Assembly: GCA_027919835.1 (NCBI GenBank)
Contig: JANVFP010000020.1
Span: forward strand, 310,001 to 374,000
DNA: 64,000 nt
Direction of reading: 5' to 3'
Origin: Lentinula raphanica
Taxonomy: Eukaryota; Basidiomycota; Agaricomycetes; Agaricales; Omphalotaceae
The translations under genes and the position numbers were made by a program. The notes below the pieces were generated by a model. It ran no database searches. It saw only the letters and a program-made list of their open reading frames with translations, and had not been told where the DNA came from. Position 1 is the stretch's first letter, and the number at the start of each line of letters is the position of its first letter. This document shows, piece by piece, positions 1 through 11,787 of this stretch.

Positions 1-1893
1 ATGAAACAAAGTAGGTACCTCCAAAGGAATACGACTGGCTAACTTGAGCAATAAGGGAACCAGATTTGTTCTTATCTCTTGTTGAACGTCTAAACCTATT
101 AATGAGAAGGGACTCAGACATTTTAGCCAAAACATACAAGAGGTGGTTGGGAAGCGTAAAAGATTGCTGAGTTCTACAATGGTTGTGGAAGTGACTCTTC
201 TGCCTTTGAGCTTCGAAGCAAGACCAGGCTTTCTAGCTATGATCATGAGAAGGTAGACAGTTCCTAGGCGAACGGAGTTCAGACACAATTACCAGAAGTG
301 CGAGGGTTGAACATACCTCCTGCTGCAAGCCTACCCCATCTAGATCCAGCACTATACCAACCCAGTAGAGATTGCAAGGTTACCTTCTCGGTCTTCATTA
401 GACTGCCCAATACCGGACGAAGACTACTTTTTTCTACCCGACCCAACTCGTTCAGGCTTATCCTTTTGAGGTGGAGAACGCTGTAACATGGAATATTTTC
501 AATTGAAACCAAACGTGAACACGTAAACAAGTAAAAGTCACCTGTTGATTTTAGCAGCGAAAAGAAGCTCGGTCATCATTCTAAGGAATGTTACACCGGA
601 GTCTATGCTTTCCACTCTGCCCAGAAGTCTGGTGAGGTTAACCAGGTTATCTCTCTTGTCCATCCCTTCATCCTCCCAAGGCTTAACAGTGATCGCCTGG
701 TGAAGTTGATCTATCCAGCGATTGCAGAGGTCTGAATCCACCCACGTTCCCTCTCCCATGGCTATTTCTAACAGTAAAACTGTAGCAGCGTCGCGAACTT
801 CCTTGGAAGAAGTTGCAGGATCCTCTGAGACTTGCCAGTGAGAGACCTCTGAATCCTGTTCCTCCGCATCTTCGTCGACGTCTTCATTTTCCGCATCCTC
901 GTCCTCTTCCTCATGGCCGTGGCTGAGTGCATGATGAGAGGTCTTGCTCTTTTTGGAAGCCCTGGCGTTCTGGCCGTTACGCGTACAACCCCCATGAGCA
1001 GGTCTCCCAGGGCCCGCTCCTCCCCCTCCCCCTTCTCCTTCAGCTCTCGCAACTACTCCGCCCTCATTGTTGGAGTTTCCTTCCCCTTGTGAGTTGGATG
1101 AGTGGGGTCCACTGGAGTTCTGAGCGTTGTCCAAGGAGTTCTGTGCATGGTTCGAGGAGTTATTGGGTTGACGTGGGGTGTTGTCGCTTTGACCTGGGGA
1201 GTTGTCGCTTTGACCCGGGGAGATATCGCGTTGACGTGGGGAGACGGAATCCCCCTGAGCGTTGTTCCAACCTTCTGAAAGTTTTCGTTTGGAACCCCTA
1301 GCTCCTGCTCTGGCCTGTGTCGGCAGTTAGAATCACCCATAACCCCTATTGCCAAGAATGCCTACCTTTTCGTAGTTTTCATCGTCGACGTTAACTCCCA
1401 CTTGGTCGGCCAACCACTCCTCTACAGAGAACGCGGGGGAATCTGCTTGATCTTGGAACCAGCGATCGGTGAAATCAAAACCGACCAACGTCAGATTGTC
1501 ATCGTCGGTTTCCTCTCCGGGCCCTGGTTGGCTGGAAAGGTAAGAGTCCGAGCCAGGAGTGCAAGATTCTCCTGGAGGAACAAGGGGAATGCCCAAGAGA
1601 ACGTCCGAAGAAGGAGAAGGAGAGGCGGAGGAATTTTGGGAAGAAGGGGTAACCCTTTCATCAGAAACTAGGCCTAACTCTCTTTCTCTTCTCTGCACTT
1701 CTCTTTCTCTTCTTTCCAAATCCCTCAAACGCTCTTCTAAGCCATTTATCCTTGAACTGGATGAGCCTCTAAACTGGGAGTCTAGGCGGGCAGGTAAGTC
1801 GCGCTGTTGAGAGGGCAAGAGATGAGAGTTTTCGTTTAGGAAGTCGATTATGAACCGGAGTTGGTCGTCCGTGACTTGACGTGAGGAGGACAT
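1..1893 (-). CDS. TET/JBP-family gene, 5' portion (partial, runs off the left edge)
   Basis: Exons on the minus strand: 1893-1366, 1314-542, 480-317, 236-138 and 95 to the edge, with GT-AG introns of 42-80 bp that keep one frame. The ATG at 1893 follows an upstream reading of poor quality. Exon 1 encodes a coiled coil (ERLRDLERREREVQRRE) and Ser-rich and acidic stretches; exon 2 carries repeats of SPGQSDN, a Gly-rich patch and a Glu/Asp-rich patch, then a conserved block ending MTELLFAAKIN. Exons 3-5 align with exons of the TET/JBP gene at 44538-48466, including the block SAGSRWGRLAAG and the same intron phases (2, 1, 1). The catalytic dioxygenase domain would lie left of position 1 and cannot be seen, so family membership rests on that alignment. 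No stop or frameshift is visible in the part present. Confidence 0.72.
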
Positions 1894-3640
1894 GACGGCG
1901 GTCGAAGAAAAGTTTGGTCGTCGCCCAAAAAGGAAATGACGACGGCAGGGGAAAACGAAAAGTTCGTTCACGTGCCAGATCATTTCCAGCGCTTATTTTC
2001 TACTTCTCGCTTTCTTTCTTCCCTCGACTCGGGCTGCCTCATCTATTCTCTTCTCTCCCCTCAATTCATATTAACCAGGAGCCGGAACTCGGAAGAACAA
2101 CAGGGTCTTAGGGAAAAAGCAGTGGGGGAGGAAGGAGAAAGAGGAGGAAGAAGAAAAGGAGGGAAGGATGGGGAGATACGCTCAAAAGGCACGAACCCAT
2201 TATCGTCCCCTGTATCACATTTACGGGCTCACCATCTTTCGGTACAGGCGTTTCTGCGTCGCGGCGAAGAGATATCGCATGACCGGGTTCCAAAGGAGGC
2301 ACGACCGGGTTCCAAAGGAGGCACGACCGGGTTCCAAAGGAGGCACGACCGCCTCTTCTACATTGTTCTTGCATACCTAGTCCCCCCAATCCAGCTTTGC
2401 GCGAGGAAATGAGGCACGACCGCCTTTCTTATCATCTCTCCGCTCGATACGAAGTCTTCCAAAGTTCGTAGCGCGTCTTCGTTGTCCGAACGTCAGTAGC
2501 GCCTTTCCTCCATCCTCTTTGTCTTCCTCGTCCCCCAACATCCCTCTTCTTGCCTTCCTCATCCCCCCAACCGTGCTTCTTGGCCTCTCCTCTGTCATTC
2601 TTGCCTTCCTGCCTTCCTGGTCCCTCAACGTCGTAACGAAATCTCTCCAACCGAAACCGAAACTTTGTTATCTAAACCTCTAAACCTCCAAACCTCCAAA
2701 CCTCCAAACGTCGGAACGTCGTAACTTACGACGTTACGTCGAAACGTCGAAACCTCGTAACGTCGAAACGTTGAAACCATCCAATGAAGCTTTGAGCAAA
2801 GTACGTCGTAACATCGTCCCAATGCGAAGCACGACCGCCATGGGACGACGGGATAACGTCGTGGGTAGAACGTTGTACTACGTCAAACATTGAACGTTCA
2901 ACGTTCGACGGTTGTACGTCGAAGTACAACGTTCAACGTTCGACGGTTGTACGTCGAAGTACAACGTTCAACGTTTTGTTCGTCGAACGTTGAACGTCGT
3001 AACGTCTTCCCAATGCGAAGCACGACCGCCATGGGAGGTTTTGAGGTTGGGAGACGGGGTGAGGGTGGGATGAGTTGTGAAGAGGGTGAGGTTGGGATAG
3101 GTTGTAGCAGGGCTCATCTAAGAGGGTATGGACGAGTTGGTACGAGTTGGGATGAATCGGGATTAGGGATGAGTCCTAGTCCTGCACATATTGGAACGTT
3201 CCTCTGCGTACGTCAAACTTTGGGTCTTCATACTACCTCTCATCCCTACTCATACATACGCACATTGTAGGAGCCACCTCGCTGTCGGTTCCACGCTATT
3301 GTCAGTTCATCGCTGTCGGTTCATCGCTGTCGGTTCCTCGCTATCGGTTCCTCGCTATCGGTGTTCCTCTCTATCGGTTCCTCGCTATCGGTTCCTCCTC
3401 CTGCTCCTCTCCTGATCTCCGTATGAGGTTCTGGAACTTCAGGTGATGACTCTCAGGCTAGTCCGACTCAAGGGGGAGGAGGAAGAGGGGAGTCAGTGAG
3501 ACACATGAGAGGTTTTTAGAAAGGTATACTGAGCGCTAAAGTGCTGGGCTCAGTAGCTTACATAACTGATATCTTCGAGCGTTAAAGCACTGGGCTCAGT
3601 AGCTTATATAATCAATCGATTTCTTACTATCTATCCCTCT
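1894..3640. repeat. Divergent intergenic region packed with short tandem repeats
   Basis: Between the TET/JBP start and the Plavaka promoter I see no gene. It holds three tandem copies of a 22-bp unit (gaccgggttccaaaggaggc plus ac, about 2280-2350); an ACGT/AACGTT-rich stretch at 2670-3000 including a direct duplication of about 40 bp (2896-2970); two copies of a 28-bp segment reading cccaatgcgaagcacgacc (2818 and 3009); a 13-15 bp array of the type tcgctatcggttcc (3285-3400); and a 40-bp duplication containing ctgggctcagtagcttat (about 3530-3610). The region must hold promoters for both divergent genes. Confidence 0.7.
3605..3611 (+). promoter_or_regulatory. TATA-like box (TATATAA) upstream of the Plavaka transposase
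   Basis: TATATAA lies 68 nt before the proposed start codon at 3679, in the second copy of the 40-bp duplication. The first copy reads tacataac at the same place, so only one copy keeps a TATA-like core. A 22-bp direct repeat (ctatccctctacrtccccttga) lies between it and the ATG. Confidence 0.4.
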
Positions 3641-3678
3641 ACGTCCCCTTGAACTGTCTATCCCTCTACATCCCCTTG

Positions 3679-6600
3679 ATGGAGTGTCCAGCCAACTGTG
3701 GCAGAGTGTTCGACACTCAAAAGTCTCTTAACATGCATCTATCTCAGGCCAAAAACTGCCTGTGGTATAGGGGTTTTGAAAAAACAGCTGCTCTCGATCA
3801 GGTTCTCCAAACCGAGTGGGAAGAAAAGGAGGCGATGGCAAGAGATGAGGAGGATTTACTTCTTCCAGAGGAGACCGCTGATTTTTTGCAAGAACTAGAG
3901 GAGGAAAATGATCTGTTCCACTTCGTCCGTATGGAAAGGGAGCCTGAGCTAGGAGAAGCCGGTCCCGGTCCCAATACTACTGCTTCTCGAAATGCCCTCT
4001 TGGAGAGACAGCTCGGAGCCAAGCTTCGAACTTTAGATGACGATGAAGACTCCTTGGAGAGAGTGGTAGAAGAAAACCTAGAGGCTGGAAGAATAATACG
4101 GATGGACTCTTCGCTCCAAGCACGGTGGAGACTGGCCCATAATCTAGATCGAGACGATCCAATGGACGGTTCTTCCCCTCTTCCCAATGCTGCGTTTGCT
4201 CCATTTGCCTCTGAGATGGATTGGAGAATTGCTGAATGGGTAGTCAAAGACGGCATAGGTCACAAATGTCTTGATCGATTACTATCTATTCCTGGTGTAG
4301 GTTTTGATATTGTTATATTGTTTCTTATCCTCATCCTCTATCTAGGTTACGGACAGCTTAGGTCTATCTTATAGCAATATAGCTGGCCTTCACAAGAAGA
4401 TAGATGCCTTGAGACCCCGTGCAGGCGAATGGAAAGTCAAAAAATTGAGGTTCAAGGATCAGCCCTCGGACGACTTCATTCTTAGACATAGAGACATTAT
4501 GGAATGCGTTCAAAGTCTCTGGGGAGATCCTGCTCTTGCCAGCCATCTGGTGTATCAGCCTAAGAAGATTTTTCAGGACCGACATAAGAAGAAAAGGGTC
4601 TATTCAGAGATGTGGGAAGGAAAGTGGTGGCAGTTCACTCAGGTGAGTTAGTCTTGTCGTACTACTTCTCTCTATGCTAAGCCAGAGTTGTTTCAGAATC
4701 TCCTTCCCAAAGGCTCCACAGTAGCCCCTCTTATCGTTGCTACAGACAAAACTCAGCTTACCCAATTCTCCGGTAGCAAGCAGGCTTATCCAGTGTATCT
4801 CACTCTGGGTAATATACCTAAAGCTCTGAGACGTAAACCTACGCAGCAAGCATGCATCCTTCTTGCTTACCTTCCTGTCGATAAACTTCCCAAGTCTTCT
4901 CTTACCAAAAGAGAATTGAGCTCTCGATACCAGCGCCTCTTTCATGAGGCAATGAGAATTGTCTTCTCTCCTCTGATTGAGGCAGGAAGAAACGGTGTGG
5001 AGCTGGCTAGCGGTGACGGTGCTGTACGGAGAGTCCATCCCATTTTAGCCAGTTATGTCGGGGACTTTCCAGAGCAATGTCTAGTGACTTGTTCTAAATA
5101 CGGCACCTGTCCCAAATGCCAAGTAAGCTCTTCAGAGCTGAGCAGCTCTGAGCGTTACGCTAGGAGAACCCAGGAATGGACTGTAGAAGTCATGACTGAA
5201 GCCAGAGGTAGCACGTCTTCCTCTTCCCAGTACTTCACCTACTGTATGGAAAGAGAAGTTTCTGGCTATGTCTACCGTCCTTTTTGGCAAGATCTTCCCT
5301 TCACCGATATCCATTTCAGTATAACTCCCGATGTTCTTCATCAGCTATACCAGGGAGTCTTGAAGCATCTGATTTCTTGGTGCCAAGATATCTTAGGTAG
5401 TCATGAATTGGATCGCCGTATACGTTGCCTTCCACCAAGTTTTGGTGTTCGTCATTTCAAGAATGGCATTACAGCACTTTCCCAAATATCTGGTTCTGAG
5501 CGAAAGAACATGGGAAAGATTCTTTTGGGTTGTCTTGTTGGTTCCAGCATGCCACGCCAAGCTCTTACTGCCGTGCGAGCCATCTTGGACTTTATTTATC
5601 TGGCACAATATTCTACCCATGACGAAGATACTCTTTCCTATATGACAGACGCTCTCAATCTCTGGCACAAAAATAAAACTGCCTTCATTGATATTGGGGT
5701 TCACGATGATCTCAATATCCCAAAGTTTCATTCACTTCAACATTACGTTGAGATGATCAGATTCTTTGGCTGTACAGACAACTATAATACAGAGATGTTT
5801 GAGCGTCTTCATATAGACTTTGCCAAGAAAGGATGGAGGGCATCCAACAAGCGCGAGGAATTTCCGCAGATGACTAGATGGCTTGCACGCCAGGAAAATG
5901 TTCAAACATTCAACAAGGAACTATCTTGGATACTGGAACAACAGCGTATCCAAAGAATTTCTGATTCCTCGCCAGGATCTCCTATCCCTATTCCCTCACG
6001 TATTTTCCTGCCAAAAGAACCTACAGCTCCAAAGAAAGCCTTGTCTTCCATAGAGCTAGGACATCAGGTCCCTATGTTTACCTCAAATCTAAAGCGCTAC
6101 ATAGCTATGCTCAAACCAGACTCTAATAGACAAGAGGTTGAAAGTGGGCTCTACAGAAGGTTGCCTTTTCAAAATCTGGACGTCTACTATTCCTTCAAAT
6201 TTTCTCCTGAAACATTAGATGAAGATGTTATAGTAAAGGACGTGGTCAAGGCTAGTCCTTTGAAAGGGGGGAGATTTGATACTGTAGTGGTTCTTACAGG
6301 AGATTCAGCTGAAGCTACCAGCTTTTCAGGTACCAGGATTGGTAGAGTAAAGGTTATATTCCGTTTACCCTCTCAGCTAAACCTTATAGGATCTCACAAA
6401 GGTTCTGCTCCTTCTTGGTGGCCATCTTCTGTTTTGGCTTACATTGAGTGGTATAGTCCTCCTTCCCAAACACTCATTGAACAGAGCTCTCACAATATGA
6501 CTTCCGTTCATAAATTACCTTTGATAGATGGTGTTGTTCCTTGGTCTATTGTTCCTCTCTCCAATATTCGCCAGAGTTGTATGCTTATACCACGTTATGA

Positions 6601-6718
6601 TAAAAATAACTCTGATAGTAGTAGTTGGACTTCTTCCAATGTTCTTGATAAGGCTACTCATTTTCTTGTTAATAATTGGAGTAGTCTATATACTTATAAG
6701 ACGTTATATAAAGAATAA
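3679..6718 (+). CDS. Plavaka-family DNA transposase
   Basis: Three exons, 3679-4296, 4346-4642 and 4697-6718, joined by 49- and 54-bp introns (GTAGGT...TCTAG and GTGAGT...TTTCAG), give 978 aa without a stop. The ATG at 3679 is chosen because it begins MECPANCGRVF, a C2H2/C2HC zinc-finger-like segment (C3, C7, H20, C27) such as stands at the N-terminus of these proteins. The signature of the family follows: a block with DKTQLTQFSGSKQAYPVYLT near residue 330, LRRKP, a CPKC zinc motif, PDVLHQLYQGVLKHL, and near the middle of the last exon PKFHSLQHYVEMI and TEMFERLHIDFAKKGWRASN. Plavaka transposases belong with the CACTA-like cut-and-paste elements and act on terminal inverted repeats. All exons are open, so the gene may still be functional. 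Confidence 0.92.
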
Positions 6719-6914
6719 TTGTAATTCTTTGCTTTTTAGCTCCTGTGGCTAACTTGAATCTGACCTAATCAACTTGGGTATAGGCTCAATACTCAGGTTA
6801 CCCCAAGTTACTGAGGTTAACTTCAGTAGACTCCAGTCACCTAAGTGGCCTAGGTATAGCCTTATACTCAGGTAAACTTGAGGTTATGTTGAGTACAAGG
6901 AGCTTTTCCTGATG
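6719..6914. repeat. Right terminal region of the Plavaka element
   Basis: From the transposase stop to CTGATG at 6914. The outermost bases, read inward, are CATCAGGAAAAGCTCC, and the subterminal part carries CCTAGG and short gtta/cttga direct and inverted motifs, much like the subterminal parts of the CATCAG elements at 33290 and 44178. The two bases after the end are TA; the opposite flank is not available, so a target duplication cannot be checked. Confidence 0.6.
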
Positions 6915-7479
6915 TAACGTCGAGCTCGATGAACGAGTATCTCCCTTCACAGGTGAAAGAATAGAAAGAAGCTCTTCGGTTAATGGAGGGCCGTCGGTGT
7001 TAGGAAACGTCGGTATGAACTTCGTCAGTGATAGATGGTTTATGAGGATGAAGAGAGGAGAGATAGGCTGGATAACGTCGAGCTCGATGAAGACGTTGGT
7101 GGTATGAAATCAAGAGGAAGAGCTATTACATAATTGCCTTGCCGTGTATTCACCGCTTCAAGTAGAAACTTGATGAGTCAACTGACAACAAGTGCTGACT
7201 TGCCGATACGCCGCTTGTGCCGAAGAGCCGCATTTGCCGAAAGGCCGAGTCAGGCGTCTAAATAATCTATGATGTGTTGAACACATGAGAATGACTCACG
7301 AAGTTGCTACTTCGCAGCCGTAAATTCACGGCTTGTCGAATTAGGTAAGCTTTTTCATTCTCTCTTTGAACTTCCACTTTGCTGGTAAGTGTTAGTATGA
7401 TAACTCGTTCTTCGTACATCATAGGCTAGTGTAGTGGACTTGAAATGTAAGAAAAAACATAAGTGATCTCGTACTGAGA
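6915..7479. other. Spacer between the Plavaka end and the SPT5-like gene
   Basis: No gene seen. An 18-bp sequence, aacgtcgagctcgatgaa, occurs twice (6916 and 7074), and a gccgaa/gccgag-rich stretch lies at about 7200-7250. The 5' end of the SPT5-like gene may reach into this stretch. Confidence 0.5.
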
Positions 7480-10400
7480 GTGAGAAGGCCGAAGGCCGCC
7501 GTCCCACATGCGAACGTCGTTGAAAGAGTTGAAGACGACGATGAAACGAGATGGGGCTGGTTTGTAGAAGCTCACTCGTACAGTATCGAGCTGACGACGA
7601 ACACCTCACAGGACATATCCTGGGAGCTCTCAGAACAATGGCGAGTAGTTCAACAACGCGTACAGCGTCAGGCCCCGCAGTATGTACCCCGCAATTGGAT
7701 TGATTCCGCTTAACAAATTGCTTCCGTTTTGGTTCCGTTTAGACCCTTCGACAATTGTTTATCGAGGATGAAGCTCATGAAGGAGAGGAGGAAGAGCATG
7801 ACGATGACGATGACGATGAAGAAAGGTTCGAAGAAGAACGTCGACTAGCGGCTGTCGAGAGTGTCTCACTTCGACAGCGAGACGAACAGGATCCTCTGCA
7901 ACGTGTAATTGCTGCTTGGGAGGAACGTTTGTCTAAACGCGTTCGCGTTCGCGTTGACTCACGCTCTGACCCTTCGAAATCTATCACCACGTCCGATTCC
8001 GATGTCCAGATGGGCGATGCTACCCGTGACTCAAATCCTCCGTCAACTGATCCCCTGGACTACCTCAACGGCTATGGTTCGGATGATGCAAATGAAGAAG
8101 TATCACGGCCAGTTTCCTCCATCCGAGCGACAGATGATGTAGATTCTCAGAATGTACCATTCTGATGAGCTAGACCTCGAGACCGCTGAATCGAAACTTA
8201 GGCAACTTTTCGGCGATGAAGTATATCGCATCAGCTGGGCAGGGGAAGTAGCCAAGATTATGCACGTTGAGGATGATGATAACCTCTCGTCTGTCGCTAC
8301 CCTTCTCGCAATCGAGTCTCACATCCGGCGACTGAGCCCCCAAGATACCCATCCAGTGGCTATCCATTCTCCATCCGTACTTACTGAAGGTCGCACGCCT
8401 CAATCTCTTGAGGAAGAGTTGGAAGACTGGACCGAGGAACAGAAAAAGCTCGCGGTCTGGATTCACGAAAACCTTGGTGACATTGACTATGATTGTGGCA
8501 TATACCATGTTCGATGCGAGGTAGGTGTGAGTCTCATCAAACATCCACGATAGCTAATTTTATCGATCCTTAGAGAGGGCAAGAGACGGCTATAATTAGG
8601 AGGCTCAAGCAAGATATTGCAACGGGCAAGGTCCACCCGAATGTACTGAAGGCCGCCTTTCCGTCTTATCGTCCTGGTGGAATTTACATCCAAGTACGAA
8701 GCATGCTCCCTATAAACTATCGGCTCGCATCGTACTTGCGCTCTATCCCAGGACTGTTGTATCCTCGACATCCCAAACTCTCCCATCCATTGCATTTGGA
8801 CGACTCGACAAAACTTCCGATCGCAAAATATGATCATAATGTCGATATGCCTATCCACGCTCTGGTTGAAAATGCTCATGCGCAGCGGAACCTAGTTTTG
8901 GATCCTTGGACGAGGTCCTTTCGTCCTGGTACTTGGGCCATAGCAAGAACAGGTCTGTACAAGGGCGACATCGGTCTGATTATAGAAGACGATGCCAACG
9001 AGATAGATGAGGATTCCGAACGGCTGATGCTTTTTGTGCTTCGCCTACGTGTTCCAGCAGACCATGATCCAGAGCAGCCTACGAACTCATCTGTAAGGGT
9101 GGATGATCATTCCTCCACCTCTACGACTCTCTCTCAACCGTTTCGTTTGTCTGCGAAGGAACGCCAAAAGGACGAAGAGGCCGCTAGATACCTTTCCATA
9201 CAGGACAACGCCGGATTTCCTGTTCCTCATGAAGAGCCTAATCCTGTTAAAGCAAAAGTACGGATCAAGCGAACATCCAAATCACGTCCACGACAGACTC
9301 ACCTGGACATCAACTTTAACATGAACCCCTCGTTGGCTTGGAAGAACTTTGAGGACAAATATAACTGTATCGTTTGTGCGAAATGCTCGGTTCCTTCTTG
9401 TACAAATCCAATGTCGTGCCATCACGATCCTCATTCTAGGAAACGATTCACAATTTTTCGCCAGCACGTTCGTGGAGGACTTGCTTTGGTCCGACAGAAA
9501 CTCTCAAACCTCGACCTAGCGGAGTCCATACCCGCTCGAACCCTTCAGCATTTCCAGGCCACCGGGAATGAGGAGATTGCGTGGAGCAAAATTCCTCCTC
9601 CAAGCTCGTGGTCCTTTTCCAGTGGTGATGAAGTCATCTACCGTCGCGGTTGGTATCATATTCCAGGCCTTTCGGATGAAGCAACTGGATTCGTTCGTGC
9701 AGTACTTCCTCTCCTATGTGAGGTCGAGTTTCCGAGTAGCGGTTTACATATTCCTGTCCCTCAGATCTTCCTGTACAAGATGGTCCAGGTGGGAATGAGT
9801 GTTCATTTTGCATCTGGAGTACCTTCCATTAAGGGTATCGAACAAGCACCAATAGGAGAATCTTCGCTCTATACTGTCTCAGAGAATAACTTCGTTTTGG
9901 CTGAACATGTCGGACTAGTCACCGCCGTTGATTCAGACATTGTAGACGTGTTACTTGCTGAGCAGCGGCTTGTAGTGACGGTTCACGCGAATAGCCTCCT
10001 GTTGTTAGTCAACGACTCGGAAGACTCCATCCGAGAAGCACACTCGTTGGTCCCCTTTCAACCCAATCTATCCAGTCGCGGTTTGACTCTTGCAAAACAT
10101 CCCGAAGCCTTGAACATCTTCACCGGCGCTGCATCAGCAGACCAGGATGGTGTGTTGGAAACTTTCACTCGATTTGATTTCCGCCGAGCCAATCACTTCG
10201 GATTTTCCCCGAATCTTCTCCTTGACCCTCTCAACACAACACCCCGCACTGGACAGATTCCCTGGAGAAACCTCTGCGTATATCCCGTTGGGCAGGGCCT
10301 TTCTCGAAAAGGGCGTGCTTATACCGCTTCTGTGAAGGATGTGAAGCCCGACGTCCATACTCGGAGTGGTCTCTCGGTGCTTATCAGGTATGATAACACC

Positions 10401-11360
10401 ATGATCGAGGGAATCCCCGAAGACTGGGTGGATTATGATCAGCTCAGGCGGGCAGACAACAATCGTTTCATCCACGACGGAGATACATCAATGGGTGGAA
10501 ATTTTTACAGGTTGAAAACCGGGTATAAGCCTCAATACACCAATGAAGAACTTTTGGGTTTCTATTATGCGGGCAGGCCTAATCCTGACTACGAGCTACG
10601 TCTTCGAATGCATCAGCGAGGCTTGGAGCGCCAGAAAGAGTTAGACGTAGGCGGGACGTCCGCACTTGTTCCTTCTTGTGATGAACCTTCCACTTCTCAG
10701 CCTCACAGTTCATCTCGAGCGAGCACGCCCACAGAAACACTTCATTATGATCATTGGATCTTGGACCCTCATATCGCGCTGGCTGTTGGAGATCGTGAGA
10801 TATACGTTGCATGTACAGATAGAAAGGATCACCGCGTGGGTTTTCGTTTCAACGGGAGGGATGAATTGGTGGTCGTTGAGTCCAAGGATCATAAGGGAGG
10901 ACGCAAACACAACCGTCAGGAGGAGATACTTGATCTTCATACCATATTGTCCCGCCCACGATCGTTCTCAGTAAAAGATCCATTCAAGGCTTCTGGTCTG
11001 TACGTCGTTTGTCAAGGGGAGCACATTGGCAAGCTTGCCCGTCGAGTGACACACCGGAGTCCAGGGCACTCTCTCAACCATGCCGAGGCTCTGTATGTTC
11101 TACAGGAGGTGCACTATCGAGAGGAAAAGAAAGGGAATCGGCTGTCAACGGTTGAATATTTTGATGAGGAGGCTGAGCCTCTGTTTGAGCTTGACAGGAA
11201 TGCCCTTGTCTTGGTTCATGAATCAGCGGCGCTCAAATCCGTGGGCAATCGGAAGATGACTGGACTGCGCAAGAAGCATGGAGGAAATACGAATGGCTTA
11301 GGAGCTTTTGACAAGATCGGTCAGCCAGGACAAGATATACTTGGGACTTTTGAACCTTAA
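7480..11360 (+). CDS. SPT5-like protein (NGN- and KOW-type transcription elongation factor family)
   Basis: Exons: about 7480-7683, 7743-8099, 8143-8520 and 8574-11360; the 43-59 bp introns keep the frame. The first exon's start is uncertain: no convincing ATG is seen in its frame and an upstream exon is possible. After the second exon begins, FIEDEAHEGEEEE and an Asp run give the acidic N-terminus typical of SPT5. Across the third intron a segment GIYHVRCERGQETAIIRRL...GGIYIQVR resembles an NGN (NusG N-terminal) domain, followed by a clear KOW-like motif, GTWAIARTGLYKGDIGLI. Later segments also look KOW- or Tudor-like (GDEVIYRRGW, GKLARRV). SPT5 binds RNA polymerase II and SPT4 during elongation. 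About 1,240 aa as assembled. It is a divergent paralogue, not the standard gene: the spacing and later repeats differ. A second member is at 57888-64000. No disabling mutation seen. Confidence 0.62.
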
Positions 11361-11787
11361 ACTTCTCTGTACCAGTCAATTGTAATCTCCAGTGTAGTCT
11401 TAATCTAGTTTTCTCATATCATTGTATTCAGTAAATTGGTCAAAGTTGTATTATCACTATTGCATCCATGCTATATCAATGTATCATTAGTTATTCTTAC
11501 TGTGACTATGACTTCGGCGTCCGAAACGACGTTAAACTACCGACGAGTGAGGGATACGGATTGCACCCCAATAGTGTTCAAGTTCAGTCTGATGATGAGA
11601 GATCAGTTCGACGCGTCCGAAACGACGTTAAACTATTCATGCGATTCAGCGACAATGTCACATGTCACAAGGACTCGTTGAGTGACTTTCAACCCTTGAA
11701 GCTTCCAACTCTCTGTCGGTGTAAGTGAATCTCAGAATTAGGGCAAAACTGCTGTGTTAACTTTATTCAAACAGGAAGAAACATAGA
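11361..11787. other. Intergenic region with a 20-bp direct repeat
   Basis: gcgtccgaaacgacgttaaa occurs at about 11517 and 11609. A GTAAGT...ACAG pair (about 11721-11774) just before the next start codon could be a 5' UTR intron. No gene is supported. Confidence 0.4.

Larger units (their letters stand above)
1..6914. mobile_element. Putative composite Plavaka-type transposon: TET/JBP gene plus transposase (left end outside window)
   Basis: A TET/JBP-family gene (minus) and a Plavaka transposase gene (plus) are divergently arranged around a 1.8-kb repeat-rich spacer. 196 bp after the transposase stop there is an outward terminus, CTGATG at 6909-6914, preceded by TTTTC; read inward it is CATCAGGAAAAG, the same end as the short CATCAG elements elsewhere in the window. 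No matching CATCAG left end was found between position 1 and the transposase start, so either the left end lies beyond the window together with the rest of the TET/JBP gene, or it is lost. TET/JBP genes linked to DNA transposons are known in basidiomycetes; that these two genes form one mobile unit is an inference from arrangement and the shared end. Confidence 0.5.

Noticed and set aside
1654..1660. tcatcag at 1654 as the left end of the Plavaka element
   Set aside because: It is inside exon 1 of the TET/JBP gene, is followed by aaact and not SAAAA, and has no TA flank.
8100..8150. Frameshift between the acidic and NGN parts of the first SPT5-like gene
   Set aside because: A 43-bp GT-AG intron (8100-8142) joins the frames without any mutation.
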